DNA of 60,147 bases, taken from NCBI GenBank assembly GCA_037478855.1, contig JBBFLY010000007.1:1-60147 (forward strand), given 5' to 3'. The first letter of the stretch is position 1. Each line of letters begins with the position of its first letter. Below, in pieces: positions 25,043-33,743 of the stretch. The notes beneath the pieces were generated by a model. It did no database searches, was not told the origin of the DNA, and saw nothing but the letters and a program-made list of their open reading frames with translations. The position numbers and the translations under genes were made by a program. Source of the stretch: Rhabdothermincola sp037478855 (lineage in GTDB: Bacteria; Actinomycetota; Acidimicrobiia; Acidimicrobiales; Acidimicrobilacustridaceae).

Positions 25043-27502
25043 ATGACCGAGATCATCGACGCCCCGGACGCATTGGTCGTCACCGACGAGGACCTGCCCG
25101 AAGACGATGAGAGCCGCGACGGCCGGCGCTACTACCTCGAGATCCTGCTCATGTGCTTCGCCTCGCTGCTGCTCGAGGTGAGCTACACGCGGATCGTCTC
25201 GTTCAAGCTCTACTACTACTACACGTTCCTCGTGATCGGGCTCTCGCTGCTCGGTCTCGGGACTGGTGGGGTCATCGTCGCCATCTCCCGGCGCCTTCGG
25301 CGCAGCCCAACCGAGACGGTGGTGGCTGGGGGGCTGTTGTTCGCAGGGCTGAGCGTGCTGGTGGGCTACATCGTGGTGGCGCGCACTCCCATCGACAGCC
25401 TCGCCATCTGGGACTACGGCAGCCGGGCCTCGATCATCAACCTGGCACTGCTCATCGTCATCTGCCTGGCGCTGTTCACCTCGTTCGTTTCGATCGGGGT
25501 GATGATCTCCACCCTGTTCGGTCGCCGGGCCCGGGACGTCGGACGGCTGTACTTCGCGGACCTGCTCGGTGCCGGCCTCGCCTGCGCGGTGGTGGTGTTT
25601 CTGCTCCTGTGGATCGGACCGGTCACCACGATCCTGTTCGCGGGCCTGATCCTCTCGCTGGCCGGGCTGCGGCTGGTGTGGAGGCGGGGCCCTGCGCTGC
25701 GGACGGCGGGCCTGGGGCTCTCCGCGGTACTTGTGGTCGGGGTGGCGGCCCCGGGTGTGGTGCCGAAGGTGCGCGCCGACTCCACCAAGGCCCACCGCGA
25801 GGAGTCCGATCTGTTCAGCCGCTGGGGTGCCATCTTCCGGGTCGACGCCTACGACGTCGGGCCTGATGCCCGCCTCCTGCTCCACGACGGCATGTTCGGG
25901 TCCGCTATCCACCGCTACGACGGTGACCCGGCCACCCTCGGCCGTTTCGACAGCGACCCGCGGCGCTTCCCGTTCGCGACGGGCGCGGCGCGCGACAACG
26001 TCATGATCATTGGGGCCGCCGGGGGGAACGAGGTGCTCGCCTCGTTGCACTTCGGCGCGGAGCGGATCGACGCCATCGAGCTCAACCCGGTCACCTACTC
26101 GCTCGTCACCGACGAGTTCGCGGACTACACCGGCCGACTGGCTGAGCACCCGAAGGTCAACTACGTCAACGGTGACGGTCGTTCGTACCTCAAGCGCTCC
26201 TCAAGCGACTACGACCTGATCTGGTACCCGGCCCCTGACAGCTACGCGGCCACCAACGCCGCGTCCTCGGGAGCGTTCGTGCTCTCCGAGAGCTACCTCT
26301 ACACCACCGAGACCATCGAGGAGTCGCTTGATCACCTCACCCCCGACGGTGTGGTCGCCGCCCAGTTCGGAGAGATCAACTTCGAGGCCAAGCCCAACCG
26401 CACCACCCGCTACGTGAGCACGGCCCGTCGAGCGCTCGAGAACCTGGGCATCGGGGACCCGGGCCGCCACCTCGTCGTGATCACCTCACCGACCGAGGGG
26501 CCGGGCGCGCTGTCGACCGTCCTCGTCAAGCGGTCACCGTTCACCGACGGCGAGGTCGAGGAGATCCTTGCGTCGATGGCCTACGTGCCCGGCGCGGTGC
26601 TCCGTTACGCGCCGGGTCACCCCGTGGAGGGCGAGACGGCCACGGTCGTCGCCACCGCGAGCCCCGCCGAGCTCGAGGCCTGGTACGACCGCTACCCCTA
26701 CGACATGCGGCCGATCTCCGACAACGGGCCCTTCTTCTGGCACTTCACGCCCTTCTCGACCGTGCTCCGGAACTTCGGTGACCCCATCAACCCCTACGAC
26801 ACCGAGGACTCGGTCGGGGAGCGGGTGTTGCTGCTCCTGCTCGCCATCGCGGTCGTGCTGGGCGCGGTGTTCCTCCTCCTGCCGTTCGTCACCGTCCGGC
26901 GGATCTGGGCGGCGCTGCCGCGCAAGGGTGCCTCCGCCGTGTACTTCGCCGCGCTCGGGATGGGCTTCATGTTCTTCGAGGTCTCGCTCATCCAGCGCCT
27001 GGTGCTCTTCCTCGGATACCCGACCTACTCGCTCACCGTGACGCTGGCGGCCATCCTCGTCTCCACCGGCGTCGGTGCGTTGCTCAGCGAGCGGCTCGCA
27101 GACCGGGCCGACCGGATGATCGTCCCGCTGGTCGTGGCGCTTGGAGCGCTCACCGGGCTGTACCTGTTCGCCCTACCCGCACTCACCAACGCTCTCCTCG
27201 GCTGGCCGTTGCCCGGGCGGGTCGGTGTCGCGCTGGTGCTGCTCGCACCACTGGGGCTGTGCCTGGGCATGTTCATGCCGCTCGGTCTGCGGGCGGTGGC
27301 CTCGATCACCGACTACTCGCGTGAGTACGTGGCATGGGGATGGGCGGTCAACGGCTTCGCGTCGGTGAGCGGCGCGGTGCTCACCACCATCCTGGGCATG
27401 ATCTTCGGGTTCGACGTGGTGCTCGTGCTGGCCTTCGTCGTCTACCTGGTCGCACTGGCGGCGTTGCGGGTGCTCGCCGCTCCTGTCAGGTCGACGAGCT
27501 GA
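25043..27502 (+). CDS. Membrane-embedded spermidine/spermine synthase-like protein
   Basis: 819-aa protein with three parts: about seven membrane helices (residues 33-235), a soluble SpeE-like Rossmann methyltransferase-fold domain (about 300-520; VMIIGAAGGNEVLASLHFG, RIDAIELNPVTYSL, YVNGDGRSYLKRS, DLIWYPAPDSYAATN), and a C-terminal block of about six helices (600-815). AAGGNE replaces the usual GGGDG of true aminopropyltransferases and the Asp after the substrate strand is also changed (WYPAP), so polyamine synthesis is doubtful; another SAM-type reaction is equally possible. No polyamine genes are nearby. Confidence 0.75.
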   Translation: MTEIIDAPDALVVTDEDLPEDDESRDGRRYYLEILLMCFASLLLEVSYTRIVSFKLYYYYTFLVIGLSLLGLGTGGVIVAISRRLRRSPTETVVAGGLLFAGLSVLVGYIVVARTPIDSLAIWDYGSRASIINLALLIVICLALFTSFVSIGVMISTLFGRRARDVGRLYFADLLGAGLACAVVVFLLLWIGPVTTILFAGLILSLAGLRLVWRRGPALRTAGLGLSAVLVVGVAAPGVVPKVRADSTKAHREESDLFSRWGAIFRVDAYDVGPDARLLLHDGMFGSAIHRYDGDPATLGRFDSDPRRFPFATGAARDNVMIIGAAGGNEVLASLHFGAERIDAIELNPVTYSLVTDEFADYTGRLAEHPKVNYVNGDGRSYLKRSSSDYDLIWYPAPDSYAATNAASSGAFVLSESYLYTTETIEESLDHLTPDGVVAAQFGEINFEAKPNRTTRYVSTARRALENLGIGDPGRHLVVITSPTEGPGALSTVLVKRSPFTDGEVEEILASMAYVPGAVLRYAPGHPVEGETATVVATASPAELEAWYDRYPYDMRPISDNGPFFWHFTPFSTVLRNFGDPINPYDTEDSVGERVLLLLLAIAVVLGAVFLLLPFVTVRRIWAALPRKGASAVYFAALGMGFMFFEVSLIQRLVLFLGYPTYSLTVTLAAILVSTGVGALLSERLADRADRMIVPLVVALGALTGLYLFALPALTNALLGWPLPGRVGVALVLLAPLGLCLGMFMPLGLRAVASITDYSREYVAWGWAVNGFASVSGAVLTTILGMIFGFDVVLVLAFVVYLVALAALRVLAAPVRSTS

Positions 27503-27574
27503 CTCCGAACGCCTCGTTTTCGTTGTCGGCGGAAGTTTCTCTCCAGAACGGCGCGGCACGCCCCCGATTCGGCC

Positions 27575-27580
27575 TAGACT
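27575..27580 (+). promoter_or_regulatory. -10-like TAGACT of the cold shock gene
   Basis: TAGACT is 77 nt upstream of ATG 27658, giving a leader of about 70 nt, consistent with cold-shock genes that regulate through long 5' leaders. Confidence 0.4.
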
Positions 27581-27657
27581 GCCCGCAGCGAGGAGGTCAG
27601 TGTCAGTGCCGATCTGCTCGAGTTCATGCAAGCAGTTTCAAGGAGCAGATCAGCGTT

Positions 27658-27858
27658 ATGGCTACTGGTACCGTCAAGTTCTTCAACGCGGAGAAGGGTT
27701 ACGGCTTCATCTCCCGTGACGAAGGCGACGACGTCTTCGTTCACTACTCGAACATCGAGGGGCAGGGCTACCGTTCCCTCGAGCAGGGGCAGACCGTCGA
27801 GTTCGAGGTCGGCCCTGGGCGCAAGGGCGAGGAAGCCCGCAACGTCCGGGTCATCTGA
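27658..27858 (+). CDS. Cold shock protein (CspA family)
   Basis: 66-aa single-stranded nucleic acid-binding protein with OB fold. The RNP1 motif KGYGFIS and RNP2 motif DVFVHYS are intact, preceded by GTVKFFNAE. It acts as an RNA chaperone or anti-terminator in relatives. AAGGAG at 27640-27645 lies 12 nt before ATG 27658, which is rather distant. A long leader precedes it. A small basic protein gene follows 19 nt downstream. Confidence 0.97.
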   Translation: MATGTVKFFNAEKGYGFISRDEGDDVFVHYSNIEGQGYRSLEQGQTVEFEVGPGRKGEEARNVRVI

Positions 27859-27877
27859 CCCAGGTCTGGACGCCCTG

Positions 27878-28150
27878 GTGGCGACACGTCGCAGCAGTTT
27901 CGAAAAGCGCGAGCGCGACAAGAACAAGAAGGCCCGGGCCGCCGCGAAGCGCGAGCGGCGTCAGGAGCGCAGCGCTGCGACGTCTGAGGTAGAGCCTGAT
28001 GCGTCACCGGTGGTCTCGGCCACCGGTGACCAGCAGGCGGTTTTCGATGCCCTGGCCGCGCTGCACGCGGCCTACGACGAAGGTCGGGTGGGCTTCGACG
28101 ACTTCGAAGAGCAGCGCGCCGAGCTGCTCAGCCGGCTCGACGTCTCCTGA
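27878..28150 (+). CDS. Small basic protein with SHOCT-like C terminus
   Basis: 90-aa frame starting GTG 27878, 19 nt behind the cold shock gene and so probably cotranscribed. Residues 5-35 are strongly basic (SSFEKRERDKNKKARAAAKR), suggesting nucleic-acid binding. The C-terminal 30 residues (ALAALHAAYDEGRVGFDDF, then EEQRAELLSRL) resemble a SHOCT short helical module. No family assigned. The 3' end overlaps the convergent LOG-family gene by 23 nt. Confidence 0.65.
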   Translation: MATRRSSFEKRERDKNKKARAAAKRERRQERSAATSEVEPDASPVVSATGDQQAVFDALAALHAAYDEGRVGFDDFEEQRAELLSRLDVS

Positions 28151-28661
28151 GGGCGGCGTCGAGCGCGACGCGCACCGCTTCCGCTGGGTCTGCAGCCCGG
28201 ACGATTGAGCGGTCTGGCCGCCCGCTGCGGGCGAGCTCCCAGGTTCCGAGTCCGACCACGGTCCGGCCCGCCACGAGCGCATGGCCGATCTCCGAGAGCG
28301 TGCCCGGCCCGCCGTCGAGCGCGATCACGGCATCCCCGTTCAACGCCACGAGCGCGTTGCGGGTCTCACCCAGGTTGGTGCAAACGGCGTAGGTGATCCA
28401 CGGGTTCGCCTCGGCGCGGTCAGCTCCGGGCAGGATGCCCACCGTCACACCGCCGGCTTCGACCGCGCCCTTCGACGCGGCTTCAGCCACACCGCTGCGT
28501 CCTCCGGTGACCACGACCGCTCCGGCCTGCGCGAGCAGGCGCCCGACCTCCTCGGCCAGCGAGAGCGCCGGCTCCTTTGGTTCGCTCCCCCCGATGACGG
28601 AGATGTAGATCGCCTCCCGGGACTCCGCGGTCACCCCGTGGCTCATCGCGCTGGACGCCAT
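28128..28661 (-). CDS. LOG-family (TIGR00725-like) nucleotide-binding protein
   Basis: 177-aa Rossmann-like SLOG protein. It shows ISVIGGSEP, VVVTGGRSGVAEAASKGA and the phosphate-binding LDGGPGTLSEIGHAL, the counterpart of PGGxGTxxE in cytokinin-activating phosphoribohydrolases (LOG). Relatives cleave nucleoside monophosphates or bind nucleotides. ATG 28661 is used; ATG 28646 is an alternative. No promoter box is obvious. Convergent with the basic-protein gene. Confidence 0.88.
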   Translation of the reverse strand: MASSAMSHGVTAESREAIYISVIGGSEPKEPALSLAEEVGRLLAQAGAVVVTGGRSGVAEAASKGAVEAGGVTVGILPGADRAEANPWITYAVCTNLGETRNALVALNGDAVIALDGGPGTLSEIGHALVAGRTVVGLGTWELARSGRPDRSIVRAADPAEAVRVALDAALRRRRAG

Positions 28662-28707
28662 CGTGTCGGAGACGTTCGGTGGCTGGTCTGCGGGCTGTCT
28701 GGAGCGG

Positions 28708-29586
28708 TCAGGAGACCCTGGCGATCACGTCGTTGCCGAACCGCTCGAGGGCCGGCCCGATCCCATCGGGGTCGAAGGCGAGGGGTGGGATGACCACCCG
28801 GTCGACACCGAGATCCTGCTCGAGCTCGCGAAGTGCCGCCACTGGATCAGCGGCGAACGCCGCCTGCCCCCCGGTCGTGAGCTCGATGGCGTCTGGGTCC
28901 CGACCGGCCGCGCGGGCTGCGTCGCGCATGATGCCGATCAGCTCCCGGAGCCGCTCGTTGGAGCCCTTTCCGGGGAAGAAGCCGTCGCCGAGCCGGCCGG
29001 CGCGCCGGGCGGCCGCGTCGGAGTGCCCGCCGATGATGATGGGCACGGCGCCGTTGGTTGGCCTCGGTCGCGACACCACCGGCTTGAACGACGTGAACTC
29101 TCCGTGGAACTCGGCCTGCTCCTCGGCCCAGAGGGTGCGCATCACCTCGATCTGCTCGTCGAGGCGCCGGCCTCGACCCTCGAACGGGACCCCGAGGGCT
29201 TCGAACTCCTCGCGCAGCCAGCCCACGCCGACCCCGAACAGGACCCGCCCACCCGAGAGGCGGTCGAGCGTGGCGACCTCCTTGGCGAGCACGAGCGGGT
29301 TGCGCTGGTTGGCGATGAGGATGCCGGTGCCGAGCTTGAGGGTGGAGGTGCGCGCCGCGACGTACGCCAGCCACACCAGCGGGTCGGGGATGTCGACCTT
29401 CTCCCCACCCGGCATCTTGCCGCTCTCGTCGTAGGGATACCTCGACTGGTAGCCGACCGGGACCACGACGTGCTCGACGGTCCAGATGGACTCGAAGCCG
29501 GCACCCTCGGCGGCTTCGGCGATCGCCGCCGCACCCTCCGGCGTGGCGAACGGCCCGGTGTTGGCGAACATCACTCCGAACTTCAT
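28708..29586 (-). CDS. LLM-class F420-dependent oxidoreductase
   Basis: 292-aa TIM-barrel enzyme of the luciferase-like monooxygenase superfamily. KFGVMFANTGPFATPEG, WTVEHVVVPVGY, LKLGTGILIANQRNP and KEVATLDRLSGGRVLFGVGVGW are the typical blocks, and PRPTNGAVPIIIGGHSD lies near the end. The TIGR03619-type pattern suggests F420 rather than FMN. Substrate unknown. ATG 29586 follows a TAGGCT box by 6 nt. A separate transcript from the next LLM gene, which ends 43 nt upstream. Confidence 0.9.
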   Translation of the reverse strand: MKFGVMFANTGPFATPEGAAAIAEAAEGAGFESIWTVEHVVVPVGYQSRYPYDESGKMPGGEKVDIPDPLVWLAYVAARTSTLKLGTGILIANQRNPLVLAKEVATLDRLSGGRVLFGVGVGWLREEFEALGVPFEGRGRRLDEQIEVMRTLWAEEQAEFHGEFTSFKPVVSRPRPTNGAVPIIIGGHSDAAARRAGRLGDGFFPGKGSNERLRELIGIMRDAARAAGRDPDAIELTTGGQAAFAADPVAALRELEQDLGVDRVVIPPLAFDPDGIGPALERFGNDVIARVS

Positions 29587-29592
29587 GGTCGG

Positions 29593-29598
29593 AGCCTA
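29593..29598 (-). promoter_or_regulatory. -10-like TAGGCT before the LLM gene at 29586
   Basis: TAGGCT on the minus strand, 6 nt before ATG 29586; no ribosome-binding site between. Confidence 0.5.
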
Positions 29599-29628
29599 GG
29601 CGCGGATGGGCAGCCGGGCGGATGGCGG

Positions 29629-30993
29629 TCAGCCACCGAGGAGTCCCCGGACGAACTGCTCGTCCTGCTCGCCGACGGCCTGCTTGTTGGCCAGGTCCTC
29701 CATCCACTCCTTGCCGGCCTCGAACTGCGCCTCGTCGACCATGCGCTTGGGGATGGCCTTCATCACGTAGTCATCCGGCATCGGCGGGGGATCGGCGGGT
29801 CGACGGTCCAAGGCGGCCTCGACGATCGGGGCGAGGCGCTCGGCCTTCTGCGCGGACAGCTGTTCGTCACGCTCAGCGAACTCGGGGAGCACCTCGCGCC
29901 CGAACAGCTCGATGCTCTCCATGATGTGCTCGTGGCGGTTGCGGCCCGCCTGCAGCACGAAGATCACCTGGTCGACACCGGCGTCCTCGTAGCGGCGGAG
30001 GAACTCGCGCAGCTGCTCGGGCGTTCCGACCGCCCCTCGCAGGCCGGTCGTGTCACCGGCGGCGACCTGCGCGCCGAGCGTCTCCCGCCTCGCGGCCAAC
30101 ACCGCCTCCGGCGAGTACCCGCGGGCGTTGCGGCGTTCCTGGAACTCCTCCCAGACGTTGGTCCTGCCCGGAACATGCTCCCCGAAGACGTAGAAGTGGG
30201 CGAGGGAGTATCCGAAGAAGTTGCCGCCTTCGAGGCCGCGGGCGATCGCGGTCTCCTCATCGGGGTGGCACATCATCGGGGTGACGCAGGCGATGGCCGG
30301 GTTGACCGCCTTGCCCACCGGCACGCAACGCTGCGCGAGCGTCGCCTCGTAGTCGGCGACCCAGTGTCGGGCCTCCTCGGGGTCGATGAAGGCGAAGGCC
30401 AGCGCGCCCATCCCCTTCTCCGCGGCGAGCAGGATCGTGTCGCGTCGCGAGCAGGCCAGCCACAGCGGCGGGTGGGGCTTCTGCAACGGCTTGGGGACCA
30501 CGTTGCGCGGTGGGATGGAGACGTAGGTGCCCTCCACGCCGGAGAATGGGGTCTCGGTCATGCATCGGATGGCGATCTCGAGCCCCTCGAGCCACTGGGC
30601 ACGCTTCTCGTCGTAGGCGATGCCGAAGCCCCCGAGCTCGGCCTCCGAGGAGGACTCGCCGGATCCGAAGTCGACCCGTCCGTTCGACACGAGATCGAGG
30701 GTGGCGACGCGCTCCGCGGTGCGCACGGGATGGTTGTAGTAGGGCGCGGTCTGGATGATCCCGTGGCCGAGACGGATCCGCGAGGTGCGCTGGCTGGCCG
30801 CCGCGAGGAAGACCTCGGGCGCGCTGGAGTGCGAGTACTCCTCGAGGAAGTGGTGCTCGACCTCCCAGACGTAGTCGAAGCCCATCTTGTCGGCGAGCTC
30901 GATCTGTTCGAGCGCGTCCTGGATGAGCTGTCGCTCCGAATCCGGCTCCCATGGGCGGGGGAGCTGGTGCTCGTAGAACAGACCGAACTTCAC
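29629..30993 (-). CDS. LLM-class flavin-dependent oxidoreductase (large form)
   Basis: 454-aa bacterial-luciferase-like protein. KFGLFYEHQLPRPW, DYVWEVEHHFLEEYSHSSAPEVFLAA and RIRLGHGIIQTAPYYNHPVRTAERVATLDLVSNGRVDFGSG-type blocks are typical of the alkanal-monooxygenase branch. The C-terminal 90 residues extend beyond the barrel. GTG 30993 overlaps the stop of the putative di-iron protein (GTGA), so both are translated from one message under the TetR operator at 32121. Together they could form a two-component oxygenation route for a hydrophobic compound; this is inference. Confidence 0.88.
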   Translation of the reverse strand: MKFGLFYEHQLPRPWEPDSERQLIQDALEQIELADKMGFDYVWEVEHHFLEEYSHSSAPEVFLAAASQRTSRIRLGHGIIQTAPYYNHPVRTAERVATLDLVSNGRVDFGSGESSSEAELGGFGIAYDEKRAQWLEGLEIAIRCMTETPFSGVEGTYVSIPPRNVVPKPLQKPHPPLWLACSRRDTILLAAEKGMGALAFAFIDPEEARHWVADYEATLAQRCVPVGKAVNPAIACVTPMMCHPDEETAIARGLEGGNFFGYSLAHFYVFGEHVPGRTNVWEEFQERRNARGYSPEAVLAARRETLGAQVAAGDTTGLRGAVGTPEQLREFLRRYEDAGVDQVIFVLQAGRNRHEHIMESIELFGREVLPEFAERDEQLSAQKAERLAPIVEAALDRRPADPPPMPDDYVMKAIPKRMVDEAQFEAGKEWMEDLANKQAVGEQDEQFVRGLLGG

Positions 30994-32084
30994 GCTGCTG
31001 ATCCCCCCAGGTCGACGACGGTTCCATCGGGCAGCCGGCGGACGCTCCCCAGCGAGAGCATCTCCTCGAGCACGTCGGCTGCGTCGGCCCGCCCGGCGAG
31101 CGCGTGCTCGATCTCGCCCATCGCGAGGCGCAGGTTCTCGGCCCGCCGGAGCAGCAACGAATCCCGGAGCGCCTGGTCCCACAGGAGGCCGATCATCTCC
31201 TCGCCGGAGTAGCGGTTGCCTCGGTGACCGACCCAGGTGCGATCCCGCATCTCGGAGAGCGCGGTGCGCAGGTACGACACGTGCGGCGTCTCATCGGCCC
31301 GCACGTAGGAGATGAGCCGTGCCGCTTCACCCTCGCCAGCGACCAGGTCGGTGTCCGCGAGCACGGCTTCGGCCCAGCGGAAGGTGTGGAAGGCGGCGAG
31401 CTCGATGAAGAGCAGGTTGATCATGCGCCCGACCAGGAACTCGAGCATCGGGTCGATCTCCTCGGGGAGGACCCGGGTGACGTCGACCAGCGGCGCGCGC
31501 CTGCCGGGTCCGCCGCTGATGCCCATGCGCTGGAGCATGAGCTCGGTCTCGTCGGCGGTGACGGGGTTCTCGAAGGCGATGTCACGGGCCACGAACCACA
31601 TCGTGTTGTGGCCCGCTTCCTGCTCGAAGCCTGCTTCGTCCCGCGCGTGTGCTTCGAACAGGCCCCGGCCCAGATGGGCGATGGCGGTTCCGTCGATGTC
31701 CTCCACGAACAGGGGGCGCAGGTCTGGGATCGGCACCAGGCGCAGCATCCCGCCAAAGCCCTCGACGGTGCCGATGCGGGTCAGGCTGGAGATGATCGGC
31801 TCGGGGACACCCTGTCGGATGAGGAACTTGGCCTGCTCGACGTTCGGGAAGCTCTCGGGCCAGGAGTCGAGCGGCACGTCGAGGATGGGGGTGCCGAACT
31901 GCTCGACGCGTTGCTGCTCCCAGGCTTCGATCGCGGGCACCCGGAACCGGGTACGTGGCGGGATGTAGCGGCCGTCTTCGTCGAAGCCGCCGTGGCAGCG
32001 CACCCCTCCGGCGATGAGTGGCTCCGCGTAGTCGTGCGAGAGCAGCAGCTCGGTCTCGGTGAACTCGACCTGTGCCGTGGTCAT
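30990..32084 (-). CDS. Putative ferritin-like di-iron protein of unknown function
   Basis: 364-aa protein I cannot assign to a named family. The central and C-terminal parts look all-helical and contain two ExxH motifs, EAGH at 156-159 and ETPH at 265-268, with further Glu/His in FEAHARDEAGFEQ and FIELAAFHTF, the pattern of carboxylate-bridged di-iron sites. The N-terminal 100 residues contain GGVRCHGGFDEDGRYIPPRTR. ATG 32084 is preceded by a purine-rich GAGGGGGGG stretch. It is the first gene of an operon with the large LLM enzyme and is divergent from a TetR gene, with an operator between, so it is probably induced by a small molecule. Confidence 0.6.
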   Translation of the reverse strand: MTTAQVEFTETELLLSHDYAEPLIAGGVRCHGGFDEDGRYIPPRTRFRVPAIEAWEQQRVEQFGTPILDVPLDSWPESFPNVEQAKFLIRQGVPEPIISSLTRIGTVEGFGGMLRLVPIPDLRPLFVEDIDGTAIAHLGRGLFEAHARDEAGFEQEAGHNTMWFVARDIAFENPVTADETELMLQRMGISGGPGRRAPLVDVTRVLPEEIDPMLEFLVGRMINLLFIELAAFHTFRWAEAVLADTDLVAGEGEAARLISYVRADETPHVSYLRTALSEMRDRTWVGHRGNRYSGEEMIGLLWDQALRDSLLLRRAENLRLAMGEIEHALAGRADAADVLEEMLSLGSVRRLPDGTVVDLGGSAA

Positions 32085-32120
32085 TGGCCCCCCCTCGGGC
32101 GTCGTCAGCGACCGCCTCAC

Positions 32121-32140
32121 TGTATACTCTCGTGTATACA
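32121..32140. promoter_or_regulatory. TetR operator, TGTATAC-N6-GTATACA
   Basis: A perfect 7-bp inverted repeat with a 6-nt centre sits in the 81-nt gap between divergent tetR and the di-iron/LLM operon. It is strikingly AT-rich for this genome and overlaps likely -10 hexamers (TATACT, TATACA) on both strands, so one bound dimer could repress both directions. Confidence 0.75.
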
Positions 32141-32165
32141 CCTGGCAAGGTGGAAGCTGTGTGAC

Positions 32166-32753
32166 ATGGGAGACCAGCTGCCCACCCGACAGCTCCTGCC
32201 GAGGCGCGAGCGTCAGGCGTCGATCCTGCGGGCGGCGGCGAGGGCATTCGCGCGAGGTGGGTTCGCGGGTACCTCGATGGACGACGTGGCCTCCGAGGCA
32301 GGGGTGAGCCGGATCATCGTGTACCGGCACTTCGCGTCGAAGGAAGAGCTCTACCGCGCGGTGCTCGACCGGGTGAGCGATCGACTCCGCGAGGAGTTCC
32401 TGGCGGGGGTGCTCGCCGCTGATCCCCAGGGCTTCACCACCCGCGCCCTGCTCACCGTGGCCCGCGAGGACCCCGACGGCTTCCGTCTCCTGGTGGTGCA
32501 CGCGGCCCGAGAGCCCCGCTTCGCTGCCGTCGCGGCGGAGCTGCGCGACCAGGCGGTGCAAGCCGCCGACGAGCTGATCGGCAGCACGATCCGTGACCCG
32601 GCGTTGCGGAGCTGGATCACCCACACGATCGTCGCGTACCTCTACGACACGGTGCTGGCCTGGCTCGATCACGGCGATCCGGCCTACGACGACGAGTTCC
32701 TCCGGCGCGCCACCGATGGCCTGGTGGCGATGTACGGCGCGATGGTCCGCTGA
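32166..32753 (+). CDS. TetR/AcrR-family transcriptional regulator
   Basis: 195-aa repressor. The N-terminal helix-turn-helix domain is classic: ILRAAARAFARGGFAGTSMDDVASEAGVSRIIVYRHFASKEELY spans residues about 19-62 as separate helices. The C-terminal ligand domain is helical and family-specific. ATG 32166 lies 26 nt after the operator, so the gene is very likely autoregulated and controls the divergent di-iron/LLM operon. The inducer is unknown; it is probably the substrate or product of those enzymes. Confidence 0.93.
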   Translation: MGDQLPTRQLLPRRERQASILRAAARAFARGGFAGTSMDDVASEAGVSRIIVYRHFASKEELYRAVLDRVSDRLREEFLAGVLAADPQGFTTRALLTVAREDPDGFRLLVVHAAREPRFAAVAAELRDQAVQAADELIGSTIRDPALRSWITHTIVAYLYDTVLAWLDHGDPAYDDEFLRRATDGLVAMYGAMVR

Positions 32754-32801
32754 GCGCGTGCCGGCCCGTCACCCGGTGGGTGGCCGGCGGTTCCTGAGCC
32801 C

Positions 32802-33695
32802 TCAGGTCTCGAGGGGGAGCAACCGCTCGGCGAGCAGACCCAGCTCGTGCTCCCAGTCCGGGGGCTCGACGATCGGCAGCACGACGAACTTCGACGCGCC
32901 GACCGCGACGAGACGCTCGATGTGGTCGGCCAGCGCCCCGCGCTCGGGGACCACCTCGGCGGGATCGAGGTCGGGCCGCCGACGCCGCACCTGCTCGCGC
33001 ACCGCGTCGGGCAGCGGGCCGTTGCGGTAGGCGATCAGCGCGCCGAAGTGCTCGGGATCGATCCACCGTCCGTGGGCCTCGGCCTCCTGGAGGATCGTCT
33101 CGATCCCGGTACGCACCTCGTCGACCGTGGCGAACGAGGGCAGCCAACCGTCCCCCAGTCGGCCGACCCGGCGCAGCTCCGAGGGAGCGATGCCACCGAG
33201 CCACACGTCGATCCGGTCCTGCAGCGGTGTCGGCCGGACCGAGACCCCGCGGCAGTCGTAGAACTCACCTCGATGGTCCACGACCTCCCCGCTCCAGAGG
33301 CGTCGCAGCAGCGGCAGCGCCTCGTCGAAGCGGCCTGCCCGTTCCTCCCGGCGCACCCCGAAGGCGGCCTGCTCCACCGGGTCGGCGACGCCGAGCCCGA
33401 AGGCGGGGAGGAGCCTGCCGCCCGAGAGGCGGTCGAGGGTCGCGAGCTCCTTGGCCAGCACGACAAGATGGCGTCCGGGCAGGACCAGCACGCTGGTGCC
33501 GAGCTTCAGCCGCGTCGTGCGACCGGCCGCGAAGGCCAGGCCGGCGATGGGGTCCGGTCCGTCACCGGAGAGCCGCTCACTGAGCCACAGCGAGTCGAAG
33601 CCCAGCCGCTCCAGCTCGTCCACCACGCCGGCGAACCGCGGTGCGTCGTTGGCCAGGGTGCGGGCGCCGAGCCCGACGCCGATGCGGATCTTCAT
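32802..33695 (-). CDS. LLM-class F420-dependent oxidoreductase
   Basis: 297-aa luciferase-like barrel. RIGVGLGARTLAND, ELERLGFDSLWLSERLSG, LKLGTSVLVLPGRHLVVLAKELATLDRLSGGRLLPAFGLG-type blocks and VWLGGIAPSELRRVGRLGDGWLP are diagnostic. Third LLM enzyme in 5 kb, so the organism evidently uses F420 or FMN chemistry heavily. Convergent with tetR. ATG 33695 is 6 nt from a TACCGT box. Confidence 0.9.
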   Translation of the reverse strand: MKIRIGVGLGARTLANDAPRFAGVVDELERLGFDSLWLSERLSGDGPDPIAGLAFAAGRTTRLKLGTSVLVLPGRHLVVLAKELATLDRLSGGRLLPAFGLGVADPVEQAAFGVRREERAGRFDEALPLLRRLWSGEVVDHRGEFYDCRGVSVRPTPLQDRIDVWLGGIAPSELRRVGRLGDGWLPSFATVDEVRTGIETILQEAEAHGRWIDPEHFGALIAYRNGPLPDAVREQVRRRRPDLDPAEVVPERGALADHIERLVAVGASKFVVLPIVEPPDWEHELGLLAERLLPLET

Positions 33696-33701
33696 GCGCG
33701 G

Positions 33702-33735
33702 ACGGTATCGCCCGCCGTCGCGCCGGCCGTAGGCT
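33702..33735. promoter_or_regulatory. Divergent leaderless-type promoters between LLM and SDR genes
   Basis: Minus-strand TACCGT (33702-33707) is 6 nt from ATG 33695. Plus-strand TAGGCT (33730-33735) is 8 nt from ATG 33744. The intergenic region is 48 nt. Confidence 0.5.
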
Positions 33736-33743
33736 GCGCGGCC

